DNA of 64,000 nt from Ketogulonicigenium vulgare WSH-001 (GTDB taxonomy: Bacteria; Pseudomonadota; Alphaproteobacteria; Rhodobacterales; Rhodobacteraceae). A program made the translations under genes and the position numbers. Each line of letters begins with the position of its first letter. The stretch's first letter is position 1. Positions 25,384 to 33,353 of the stretch are shown here, one piece after another. The stretch is from NCBI RefSeq assembly GCF_000223375.1, contig NC_017385.1, forward strand, positions 62,001-126,000, read 5' to 3'. The notes beneath the pieces are model-generated. The model did no database searches and had not been told where the DNA came from. It saw only the letters and a list, made by a program, of their open reading frames with translations.

Positions 25384-25791
25384 ATGCCACCGGAAAATTC
25401 CACGGACAAAACCAGCGTCGAGGAGCGCCTCCTCGCCAGCATCAAGCTGATGGATGCGTCGCAGGGCTGCGCGCTGCTGCGCATCGAAACAGATGATCCG
25501 GAGGGTGCCGTCTGCGGCCTGGCCAGCAGTGATGGCATCATCGCCGTGGTTCAGAATGGCAAGACCATGTTGCCGCAGTTCCAGTTCGACATGGCGAACG
25601 GCCGGATTTTCGATGTGGTCGGCGCTATCCTGAATCTCAGACCAGCCTGCGTCAGCAACCTGAGGCTGTGTTACTGGCTGAACCGCGGCCACGTCGATTT
25701 CGGTTGTGCGCCGACGCAGCGGTTTGGCCATGAGGACGCGGCAATCGTCGCCGCATTCCGGCGATATATCGAGCCGGTTCGGCATGGCTAA
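25384..25791 (+). CDS. Unknown 135-residue protein ending the phosphoesterase/AAA cluster
   Basis: The start ATG lies one base after the phosphoesterase stop, so the two are coupled. No known domain is certain. The C-terminal half (VVGAILNLRPACVSNLRLCYWLNRGHVDF, then FGHEDAAIVAAFRRYIEP) is reminiscent of the C-terminal part of Xre/MbcA/ParS-type antitoxin proteins, but no helix-turn-helix precedes it. It is the last gene of the eight-gene cluster. Confidence 0.55.
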   Translation: MPPENSTDKTSVEERLLASIKLMDASQGCALLRIETDDPEGAVCGLASSDGIIAVVQNGKTMLPQFQFDMANGRIFDVVGAILNLRPACVSNLRLCYWLNRGHVDFGCAPTQRFGHEDAAIVAAFRRYIEPVRHG

Positions 25792-26301
25792 CAGGCCGCA
25801 GCTTCCTCGTAAAAGCTCACGCACCCTCGTTGGTCGAAAGCCGGTCGGCAACCGTGAGAAACCTCCGTCTTTACGCCTCAGTTCCAGGCATTTTCCGTGC
25901 CGGTGTAGTTCAGATCTCCCTCTAGGGTCGGCAATAGCTCTCGCTGCAACCGTCCTCTTCTGGCTCTGAAGTTAATGAGTCTGGAGCCTAAAAGAGGAGC
26001 ATGACCCCAGTGTGGGCTCAGATAGGCTTGATTAAATCACGCAATTAAAGAGACAAATAACAAATCTCGTCCCGCTCCCAGGCCAAGCTCAACCGAGGTG
26101 TAGTCCCGCTTTTCCAGCAGCTTGATCAACTGCTAGCAGCGCAGATCGCCGCGCTTGACCTACCCGATCCCGGCCTTTTTGGATGTGCCAAGCGCCCAGT
26201 TGGCCCGTGGCTGGCAAGGTAAGCCTTACCAGCTCCTGCATAAGCGACAGACCACCACCGCCCTTGTCCCAATGCCGGATGCCATTACCCTGCACGGAAT
26301 G
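25792..26301. other. Gap without a supported gene
   Basis: Between the end of the phosphoesterase/AAA cluster and the convergent two-gene membrane unit there is no frame with a plausible start and family match. Short frames at 26089-26295 (minus) and 26155-26442 (plus) look like chance. The mixed base composition suggests remnants of older insertions. Confidence 0.5.
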
Positions 26302-26847
26302 CTACTTTGGCGCATCCGCCCTTTTCACGGCATCCACAGCGGCCTGCGCGGCATCTTTCAAAACCTGCGGCTTCGTCGCATCCAATTCAGCCTCATATCG
26401 CTCCATCTGGATTCTCATGAGCGATCCGGGAAGATCGAATGACGCGAGGAAAACAAACGTGGCGAGGCCAAGAAATACCATTTCAAGCCACCGTCGCAAT
26501 TCGGCCTGCGCATCAGGCACAAGAAACGTGCCCAAGGCCACGCCAAGCGTAATCAGATAGAGGAAGAAGAGCAGTTTCTGGCGGAACAGCTTTCGCTGGA
26601 CCGTGTGCTTCATCAATTGCAGTTCCTGCCAGCTCTTCGCCTGTTTCAGGGTTGGTTCGGCAATCAAGGTAATCACCGCAATAAGAAACCCCGCAAGGAT
26701 TGAAAAGATCGTGACAACCGTGTTCACCGCATTGGTGTTATTGGCGACCATCGGTTGAAAATAGTAGCCGACAACACCGGACACGATTGTGGCTCCGGCA
26801 AGTTTACCCAGTCGCCACCAGTCGCGATTGCCAGACTTGGCTACCAT
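26302..26847 (-). CDS. Four-helix membrane protein, RexB-like partner
   Basis: A 181-residue integral membrane protein with four hydrophobic segments (LAGATIVSGVVGYYF, TIFSILAGFLIAVITLIA, LLFFLYLITLGVALGTFLV, MVFLGLATFVFLASF) and a charged C-terminal tail. The ATG at 26847, with GGGCGGGG before it, lies seven bases after the upstream stop; a start 12 codons earlier would overlap that gene. The spacing of helices 2 to 4 and the basic loop after helix 2 recall lambda RexB, the ion-channel half of the Rex exclusion system, and gene order is the same. The similarity is by eye only. Confidence 0.6.
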   Translation of the reverse strand: MVAKSGNRDWWRLGKLAGATIVSGVVGYYFQPMVANNTNAVNTVVTIFSILAGFLIAVITLIAEPTLKQAKSWQELQLMKHTVQRKLFRQKLLFFLYLITLGVALGTFLVPDAQAELRRWLEMVFLGLATFVFLASFDLPGSLMRIQMERYEAELDATKPQVLKDAAQAAVDAVKRADAPK

Positions 26848-26854
26848 CCCCGCC

Positions 26855-27790
26855 CTACGCCTCCAGTTGGCCGTTTTCCGCAAGTTCGCCCATGAATTCT
26901 CTTAAGGCATCCCACGCTTGGATGACGCTGACTGAATTTGCATGGGCTTCCAGCTTCACAGGCTTTCTGACAGTAATTTCGTGCGGTGTGATCTTGGTAT
27001 TGTTACGCAGATGGATGATATAGCCTTCAGCTTCCTCGTCCTCTACGAACTCGCTTGCAAAGTGATCGAGGCCGTGAGGCGCAGAGGTGGCATCGCGCTT
27101 GTCCACATTGATCGATACGGTAACTGAACCCTGCTCCGCTTCGCGCAACTGCCGTAACTCGGCATCTTTTTCGGTCAAGCCGAGGAAGGCTTCTCCGATC
27201 TTTTTCACGGCATTCTTCCATGTCCCGCCGGCAGCCGGGCTGTCGATGATCTCGTCGGCGGTCGCCTCTGCAATGCTGACCTTGAGGTCAATGCTTTTGA
27301 CACCAACCGCCTCGATAACCGCGAGGTTCTTCGGATTTTCAACCCGAACCAGTTCGAATTGCTGGGCATCAACCGGCAGCCCTGCTTTCTTGAAGAGGGC
27401 GGACAGATAGCTGCGCAGCGCCCCACCATTCCGACCACAATTCAGGCAAATGACGTGATTGCCTCGTATCAAAGCGAGGAAATCCGAGTTCACGAAATTC
27501 TCGCCAGCGTTGGGTTGGCGCTCACCAAGGTCAACTTCTGCGGCCGGGACCATAGGGATAGTGCCGACACCCTGACCGTCGTTGAACCGTGCGCCATGCA
27601 CATAAAATCCATCTGCGCCGCCATCGCGCCCACGCATCCCTGCAATCGTCGAGTGGTTGCTGCCGTTAACCGCGCGATCCACATGAGTTGCAAACTGACC
27701 CCATGCTTGCCGCGTCAGTTGTTCAAGGTTTTGTCCAGCTACGTTGAAGCGGGCGCGGCGATACTCAAGGGTCTTGTGAATCTGTGGCAA
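26855..27790 (-). CDS. Soluble protein of a two-gene unit, possible RexA-like sensor
   Basis: A 311-residue protein with no named domain I can assign. It starts with TTG, with GAGG seven bases upstream. The middle (FLALIRGNHVICLNCGRNGGALRSYLSALF, then FELVRVENPKNLAVIEAVGVKSIDLKVSI) resembles in pattern the segment of lambda RexA around its FLFVEGDTIGF block. A glutamate/lysine-rich region and a beta-rich C-terminus follow. It is seven bases upstream of the four-helix membrane protein, so they are one operon. Placement among defence genes in a transposon supports, without proving, an abortive-infection role. Confidence 0.55.
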   Translation of the reverse strand: MPQIHKTLEYRRARFNVAGQNLEQLTRQAWGQFATHVDRAVNGSNHSTIAGMRGRDGGADGFYVHGARFNDGQGVGTIPMVPAAEVDLGERQPNAGENFVNSDFLALIRGNHVICLNCGRNGGALRSYLSALFKKAGLPVDAQQFELVRVENPKNLAVIEAVGVKSIDLKVSIAEATADEIIDSPAAGGTWKNAVKKIGEAFLGLTEKDAELRQLREAEQGSVTVSINVDKRDATSAPHGLDHFASEFVEDEEAEGYIIHLRNNTKITPHEITVRKPVKLEAHANSVSVIQAWDALREFMGELAENGQLEA

Positions 27791-28071
27791 GTTGAAGCCT
27801 CGTGACTGTCTCTCTTGATCGATAGTGTTTCAATCGTTTAGAGCGAGGCAATAGACAATAGGCTTTCATCCCGCAATTATATCACCATAGCTAGCATCTC
27901 GCCGCGTTGCCGGCGAACAACTTGCTCTCGCCGACGTTGCGGGCCCAGGGCCTTAGCTGGCCGCTGAAGAAGTCTCTGGGCAAGAACGATCCCCCGCTTA
28001 GACGACGTGCGCCCTTCAACTTCGGCGGGTTGGCCGCGGGAGGCATGAGTGGCTGAGGCGGTTTCGCATCG
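27791..28071. other. Gap beside the decayed transposase
   Basis: No gene is supported. The stretch probably holds the promoter of the two-gene membrane unit at its left and the degenerate terminal part of the IS5-family remnant at its right. I could not define an inverted-repeat end. Confidence 0.4.
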
Positions 28072-28800
28072 TCATGCGGCCAGCAGCCTCGGCAGACCGG
28101 CGAGGTTGTTGGCGGCCATCGTCAGGACTAAGCGGGAGCGGACCCGCTCGACGCCGCGATAGACGGTGTGTGCCATTCTGCCGACGGTCTTGGCCCAAGC
28201 GAAGGCCTCCTTGATCCGTTTGCGATTCCTGATCGACAAGGCATTGCCCTCGTGCCTGGTCGTTCGGCCGTCAATCGCCGAATATCTCGACGTCTTCACG
28301 ACATATGGGGTAACGCATGCTTGGCGCAGGTCGGCGACGAACTCGGTCGCGTTGAAGCCCTTGTCGGCGCCCAGTGTCAGCTGTCGGGTCGATCCGGAAG
28401 AGTGGTGGTGGGTCATGTCCAATGCCGCGCGCCGTTCGACATGGCTGTCGACCTACCGTCGGGTCACCCTGCACGATCAGGCCCGAGCGGCTCTCCATCA
28501 GCGCATGGTCCATGAAGCACAGCATCGTCCCGGTGCCCGGAGATTTTTTTGTAGAGCCGTGCGTCAGAATCGGTCATGGACAAATGGGTGGCATTGGATC
28601 GTTTCTCGCGCCGGAAATCGACTTCGGCGGTGCGGTTCTGGCAGCGGTCGTGGGCATGGGGTCGGTCTCGGGTTCAGTTGGTGCGGGTTGATCTTCGGGG
28701 GTGGCCTCGGATCCGGGCGGGCTTCCCGGGTCGTCGTCGGGCGGTGTGCCCTCTGGCCTTGACCGGAAGCTCTTTATCGCGCCTCAGCCTTTCACCAGCG
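28072..28800 (-). pseudogene. Decayed IS5-family transposase
   Basis: Pieces of an IS5-type DDE transposase occur in order but in different frames: VDFRREKRSNATHLSMTDSD and ARLYKK near 28545-28640; MDHALMESRSGLIVQGD near 28480-28510; and the C-terminal LTLGADKGFNATEFVADLR to IRNRKRIKEAFAWAKTVG, ending at 28072. At least two frameshifts separate them and the N-terminal part is absent. It cannot make an active enzyme. It lies between the Rex-like pair and the restriction operon, so it may mark how these cargo modules were joined. Confidence 0.8.
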
Positions 28801-28901
28801 GCGCCCCCAGCTGCGCCAAGGCAGAGTTGCATCGTCAACGTCGACTTGCCTTTTACATTCTGTCCGAGACCTGCTCTTTGTGAAGTGACCCAGAAAATAT
28901 A

Positions 28902-28948
28902 CTTTCGTTCCTTCTTCCATTGACGAAATAACGAAAGCGTCTTATATT
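28902..28948 (+). promoter_or_regulatory. Promoter with operator-like inverted repeat for the restriction operon
   Basis: TTGACG (28920-28925) and TATATT (28943-28948) are separated by exactly 17 bases, a strong sigma-70-type promoter. CTTTCGTT at 28902-28909 and its complement AACGAAAG at 28930-28937 form an inverted repeat; the second arm is in the spacer. This is a likely binding site for the small ribbon-helix-helix-like protein encoded 20 bases downstream. Confidence 0.65.
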
Positions 28949-28967
28949 TCCTGAAAGGATAGGAAAA

Positions 28968-29138
28968 ATGCCCCAAGAGCCCGAAAAGCTGGCCAACCTG
29001 AACCTGAAGATCACGGAGGATGAACGCTGGGATTTCAAGGAGTTCTGCGTTCGTAACCGGATGAGCCAGGTTGACGGTTTCCGCTTGGCTTTCAGCCTTA
29101 TGAAACAGCATTTTGAGAGCAAAAGCGAAGAACCTTGA
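28968..29138 (+). CDS. Small ribbon-helix-helix-like regulator upstream of hsdM
   Basis: A 56-residue protein beginning MPQEPEKLANLNLKITEDER. The alternating strand LNLKIT, then helix WDFKEFCVRN, a turn and helix VDGFRLAFSLMKQHFE fit a ribbon-helix-helix (Arc/MetJ) fold. AAGGA lies about eight bases before the ATG. It ends 35 bases before the hsdM start and lies directly behind a promoter with an inverted repeat. It most likely represses its own operon, delaying restriction until methylation is complete, much as C-proteins do for some type II systems. Fold and role are inferred. Confidence 0.65.
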   Translation: MPQEPEKLANLNLKITEDERWDFKEFCVRNRMSQVDGFRLAFSLMKQHFESKSEEP

Positions 29139-29173
29139 GGCACGGGCGTGCTGATTTTCGAAGGACGAAGGCA

Positions 29174-31195
29174 TTGAGCGAGACGCAGGTAAAGAACACA
29201 TCCCTTGCGGATTTCATCTGGAAGAACGCGGATGATCTCTGGGGCAACTTCAAGCATGTCGAATTCGGCAAGATCATCCTGCCCTTCACCCTGCTGCGTC
29301 GTCTAGAATGCGTCCTCGAGCCGACACGGGAACAGGTCCGGGAAACCGTGAAGTCCCTGAAGGACAGCGGGATCGACCTGGACGTCATCTTGCGTCAGCA
29401 GACCGGCTTCCCGTTTTACAACACCTCGAATTACTCCCTGGCCAGCCTGGGCGCGACCCGGACACGTCAGAACCTCGAGGACTATATCGCGCAGTTCTCG
29501 GAAAATGCCCGGGTCATCTTCGAGCAATTCGATTTCGCCAACACCATTGCCCGCATGGACCGGGCCGGGGTGCTCTACAAGATCTGCCTGAACTTCTCGG
29601 CGATCGATCTGCATCCGGATGCGGTGCCCGAACGGGTCATGTCCAACGTCTATGAACACCTGATCCGCCGCTTCGGCGCCGAGGTGAACGAGGCGGCCGA
29701 GGACTTCATGACGCCCCGCGACGTGGTCCATCTGGCGATCGAGCTTTTGCTGGATCCGGATGACCAGCTGTTCATCGAAAACCCGGGTCTCATCCGCACC
29801 CTGTATGACCCGACCTGCGGCACGGGCGGTTTTCTGTCTGACGGCATGGAACATGTTCGCAGCCTGCAGGACCGTTATTCCATCGCTCCGGTGATCGTTC
29901 CCTATGGTCAGGAGCTTGAACCGGAAACGCACGCGGTTTGCCTGGCAGGTATGCTGCTGAAAACGCTGGAATCCGATCCAGGCCGGGATCTGTCGAAGAA
30001 CATCAAGCTTGGCTCGACGCTCTCGGCGGATAAGCACCGTGGTGAGAAATTCCATTACTGCGTCTCGAACCCGCCCTTCGGCAAGAAATGGGAGATGGAT
30101 GCCGACGCGGTGACCCGGGAACATCTTGAACAGGGGTTCGAGGGGCGCTTTGGCCCGAAGCTGCCGCGCGTCTCGGATGGCTCCATGCTGTTCCTGCTGC
30201 ACCTGCTGTCCAAGCTTGAGGATCCGATCAAGGGCGGCGGCCGTGCGGCGATCGTCCTGTCCGGCTCGCCGCTCTTCAACGGCAATGCCGGTCAGGGTGA
30301 GTCCGAGATCCGCCGTTATCTGCTGGAGCAGGACGTGGTCGAGGCCATCATCGCCCTTCCGACCGAGATCTTCTTCCGCACCGGCATTGGCACCTACATC
30401 TGGATCCTGTCCAACAAGAAGCCGAAGCACCGCAAGGGCATGGTGCAGCTGATCAACGCGACCGGGCTTTATGAGCCCATGCGCAAGAGCGAGGGCAACA
30501 AGCGTCGCCGCGTGGGCGAGGACCAGACCGCCGAGATCGTGCGGATGTATTCCGAGTTCGTCCAAACCAAGGAAAGCCTGATCCTTCAAGCGACCGATTT
30601 CGGTTATCGCCGTATTCGGGTTTTGCGCCCGCTGCGCAAGAAGATGATCATTTCCGAGGAGGGCATCGCGGCCCTGGCCGATGAAAAGGCTTGGGAAAAG
30701 CGCAGCGCAGGCCAACAGGCCGGTTGGCTTGGTCTTTTCCGCGAAAATCTGGGCCGCACGGAAAGTTGGCACTGGATCGAGAGCTTTGCCAAGAATGCGG
30801 CCAAGTGCGATGATGATTTGGGCAAGGTCGATGTCGGGCTGATCAAGGCGTTTCAGAAGGCCTTTGCGGTCCATGACCCGGATATGGATCCGGTGACCGA
30901 CAAAAAGGGCAACGTCATCCCGGATGATGACCTGACCGATTACGAGAACGTGCCGCTGACCACGGATATCCACGATTATCTGGCCTCCGAGGTGCTGCCC
31001 CATGCCGAGGATGCCTATATCGACGAAACCTACCGGGATGAAACCGATGGGGACATCGGCATTGTTGGGTATGAGATCAACTTCAACCGGCATTTCTACG
31101 AATACCAGCCGCCGCGGAAGCTGGAAGACATCGACGCCGAGCTGAAGGCGGTGGAGGCCGAGATTGCCGGGATGTTGGCGGAGGTGACAGCATGA
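29174..31195 (+). CDS. hsdM: Type I restriction-modification DNA methyltransferase subunit M
   Basis: A 673-residue N6-adenine methyltransferase. The N-terminal helical HsdM domain (SLADFIWKNADDLWGNFKHVEFGKIILPFTLLRRLE) precedes the SAM motif DPTCGTGGFLSDG and the catalytic motif NPPFG. With HsdS it methylates the recognition site; with HsdR it forms the restriction complex. The TTG at 29174 (SETQVKN) is preferred, with AAGGA eight bases upstream; the frame continues to a TTG at 29135 that overlaps the preceding stop. It ends with an ATGA overlap into hsdS. Confidence 0.92.
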   Translation: MSETQVKNTSLADFIWKNADDLWGNFKHVEFGKIILPFTLLRRLECVLEPTREQVRETVKSLKDSGIDLDVILRQQTGFPFYNTSNYSLASLGATRTRQNLEDYIAQFSENARVIFEQFDFANTIARMDRAGVLYKICLNFSAIDLHPDAVPERVMSNVYEHLIRRFGAEVNEAAEDFMTPRDVVHLAIELLLDPDDQLFIENPGLIRTLYDPTCGTGGFLSDGMEHVRSLQDRYSIAPVIVPYGQELEPETHAVCLAGMLLKTLESDPGRDLSKNIKLGSTLSADKHRGEKFHYCVSNPPFGKKWEMDADAVTREHLEQGFEGRFGPKLPRVSDGSMLFLLHLLSKLEDPIKGGGRAAIVLSGSPLFNGNAGQGESEIRRYLLEQDVVEAIIALPTEIFFRTGIGTYIWILSNKKPKHRKGMVQLINATGLYEPMRKSEGNKRRRVGEDQTAEIVRMYSEFVQTKESLILQATDFGYRRIRVLRPLRKKMIISEEGIAALADEKAWEKRSAGQQAGWLGLFRENLGRTESWHWIESFAKNAAKCDDDLGKVDVGLIKAFQKAFAVHDPDMDPVTDKKGNVIPDDDLTDYENVPLTTDIHDYLASEVLPHAEDAYIDETYRDETDGDIGIVGYEINFNRHFYEYQPPRKLEDIDAELKAVEAEIAGMLAEVTA

Positions 31196-32430
31196 ACGAC
31201 ATGACTGTGATATCCAACGACAGATTGCCGGCAGGTTGGAAACGCGTCCCGCTCAAGCACAATCTCCGCCGGCTCTCAGATAAGTTTCCCAAAGGCGGCA
31301 AAGTTATGGCCCTTGAGAACATCGAAAGTTGGACGGGCCGTGCAATCGAGACTGCGTCTACCTTCGAAGGTGAAGGAGTTGCCTTCAAAAAAGGTGACAT
31401 CTTGTTTGGTAAACTTCGCCCCTACTTGGCTAAGGTTCACCTTACTGAAACAGATGGGGAAGCGGTTGGAGATCTTTGGGCACTTCGCCACCAAAAACAC
31501 GTTGACCCATGCTTTGCGGCGTATCAATTGCTGGAACCGGGTTTCATCGATCGTGTGAATGGCTCTACGACAGGTGCAAAGATGCCACGGGCGGAATGGG
31601 GTTTTGTCGGATCAATCAAGGTGCCAACTCCACCCCTCGAAGAGCAAACCGCCATCGCGATCTTCCTCGACCGCGAGACCGCGCGCATTGATGGGCTGAT
31701 CAAAAAGAAGGGCCGGTTCATCGAGCTTCTGAAAGAAAAGCGCGCCGCCTTGATCACCCATGCGGTGACAAAGGGGATCGATGCCGGTGTGCCGATGAAG
31801 GATTCGGGGCAGGACTGGTTGGGACAGATCCCTGAACACTGGGATACGGTTCCGCCGACAGCTTTGTTCACCGAAAGCAAAGAGCGTGCCCATGAAGGTG
31901 ATCAAATGCTTTCGGCCACGCAAAAATACGGTGTGATCCCGCTGGAAGAGTTCGAAGCATTGGAACAGCGCCAAGTCACTATGGCCGTTACAAATCTCGA
32001 CAAGCGTAAGCACACTGAAATTGGTGACTTCGTGATTTCAATGCGTAGCATGGATGGCGGACTTGAGCGGGCCCGTGCTGTGGGTAGCGTGCGTTCATCC
32101 TATTCCGTCCTGAGGTGTGGTCCTGAAGTCGAAGGGCGATTCTTTGGATACTTGTTGAAATCGAGCCTATATATTCAGGCGTTGCGCCTGACCACTAGCT
32201 TCATCCGAGATGGTCAGGACATGAACTTCAGCCATTTCCGAAAGGTCAAGTTGCCACGTGTTCCCGTGGATGAGCAAATTCGGATTGCCGATCACATTGA
32301 CCGTGAAACCGCCCGCATCGACGGCCTCGTTGCCAAAACGGATCGCAGCATCGAGCTTCTGAAAGAGAAACGCTCGACCCTGATCACCGCCGCCGTGACC
32401 GGCAAGATTGACGTAAGGAATGCGGCATGA
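31192..32430 (+). CDS. hsdS: Type I restriction-modification specificity subunit S
   Basis: A 412-residue specificity protein with two target-recognition domains, each followed by a conserved helical spacer: LDRETARIDGLIKKKGRFIE near residue 160 and IDRETARIDGLVAKTDRSIE near residue 370. Each recognition domain reads one half of a bipartite site, so the sequence recognised cannot be read from the protein. It overlaps hsdM and the next gene by ATGA. Both domains appear intact. Confidence 0.92.
   Translation: MNDMTVISNDRLPAGWKRVPLKHNLRRLSDKFPKGGKVMALENIESWTGRAIETASTFEGEGVAFKKGDILFGKLRPYLAKVHLTETDGEAVGDLWALRHQKHVDPCFAAYQLLEPGFIDRVNGSTTGAKMPRAEWGFVGSIKVPTPPLEEQTAIAIFLDRETARIDGLIKKKGRFIELLKEKRAALITHAVTKGIDAGVPMKDSGQDWLGQIPEHWDTVPPTALFTESKERAHEGDQMLSATQKYGVIPLEEFEALEQRQVTMAVTNLDKRKHTEIGDFVISMRSMDGGLERARAVGSVRSSYSVLRCGPEVEGRFFGYLLKSSLYIQALRLTTSFIRDGQDMNFSHFRKVKLPRVPVDEQIRIADHIDRETARIDGLVAKTDRSIELLKEKRSTLITAAVTGKIDVRNAA
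31666..31758 (+). repeat. Direct repeat within hsdS (first copy; second at 32296-32388)
   Basis: The two conserved spacer helices of HsdS are encoded by similar 93-base segments, ending in the same GAGCTTCTGAAAGA core and TGATCACC. Recombination between such copies is a known way for type I systems to exchange or duplicate recognition domains. Confidence 0.7.
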
Positions 32431-33353
32431 GCACCGCTGAGTCTTTCGGACGCACCATTCAGCTTTTCCTGGTGGATGGCAAACCCACGGGCCTGCGCAA
32501 GGCGACCATTCACGGCTGGACCGGCTTGTTGTTTGTCAGCGGGGCGTCCGCCTTTGGCGATCTTACCAAGCGTATCGAGGTTGACCGGACCGGCGTTTAT
32601 ATCCTGGCCGGGCCGGACACGGATAATCTAGGCGTGACCCGCGTCTATATCGGCTCGGGGAACGCCGTCTCCGAACGGATCGAGCAAAGCGCCAAGAAGC
32701 GTGATTTCTGGGAGACCGCGATCGCGGTGACCACCAGTGACGATGACCTTTCCAAAGGGCACGCCGAGTATCTGGAATGCAGGCTGATCGCTCTGGCCGC
32801 ACAGGCTGGTCGTGTGGTTCTGGACAACGGCACCCAACCCGCCTCAGGCCGTCGCCGTCTGCCCGAGGCCGATGTCGCGAATATGGAACAATTCCTTGCC
32901 AACCTGCGGATCATCCTGCCGGTGATCGGCGTGGATATGCTGAAGCCCCAACCGAAAGCGGTGACCCAGATGGCGACGCCGCCCGAGGCGCGAACCGAAG
33001 CGGAGGTCCATTTCGAGATCCGCCATAAAAGCGGCGTCCGGGCGACCGCCGTCGAGGAAGAGGGCGAATTCGTGGTCCTTGAGGGTTCCGAGGCGCTGAC
33101 CGGAACTGGATATGTCCAGCAGAGCTATGGCGGGCTCAAGGAGAAGCTGATTGCCGACGGGGTTCTGGTCCCGAGCGGTGAGGGCCGTATGCGGTTTTCG
33201 TGCCCCTGGTCGTTCAACAGCCCCTCTGCCGCTGCCGCGGTGGTCCTCGACCGCAACAGCAATGGGCGTCTGGAATGGAAGGTTCGCGGATCGTCACAGA
33301 ATTATCACGACTGGCAGCAGGCGCAGGCCGCCGTGCAGGGAGAGAGCGCATGA
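32427..33353 (+). CDS. GIY-YIG nuclease-family protein with C-terminal DUF4357
   Basis: A 308-residue protein with a GIY-YIG core (TGVYILAG, then RVYIGSG about 20 residues later, with an arginine and a glutamate-bearing helix following). The C-terminal domain matches DUF4357 (FNSPSAAAAVVLDRNSNGRLEW). Such proteins occur near type I restriction operons, but the role is not established; additional nuclease activity or quality control is possible. It sits between hsdS and hsdR with ATGA overlaps on both sides, so it is made in step with the restriction subunits. Confidence 0.85.
   Translation: MSTAESFGRTIQLFLVDGKPTGLRKATIHGWTGLLFVSGASAFGDLTKRIEVDRTGVYILAGPDTDNLGVTRVYIGSGNAVSERIEQSAKKRDFWETAIAVTTSDDDLSKGHAEYLECRLIALAAQAGRVVLDNGTQPASGRRRLPEADVANMEQFLANLRIILPVIGVDMLKPQPKAVTQMATPPEARTEAEVHFEIRHKSGVRATAVEEEGEFVVLEGSEALTGTGYVQQSYGGLKEKLIADGVLVPSGEGRMRFSCPWSFNSPSAAAAVVLDRNSNGRLEWKVRGSSQNYHDWQQAQAAVQGESA

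Noticed and set aside
29303..31093. Long minus-strand frame of 596 residues opposite hsdM
   Set aside because: It is a shadow of a high-GC gene; hsdM has all catalytic motifs on the plus strand.
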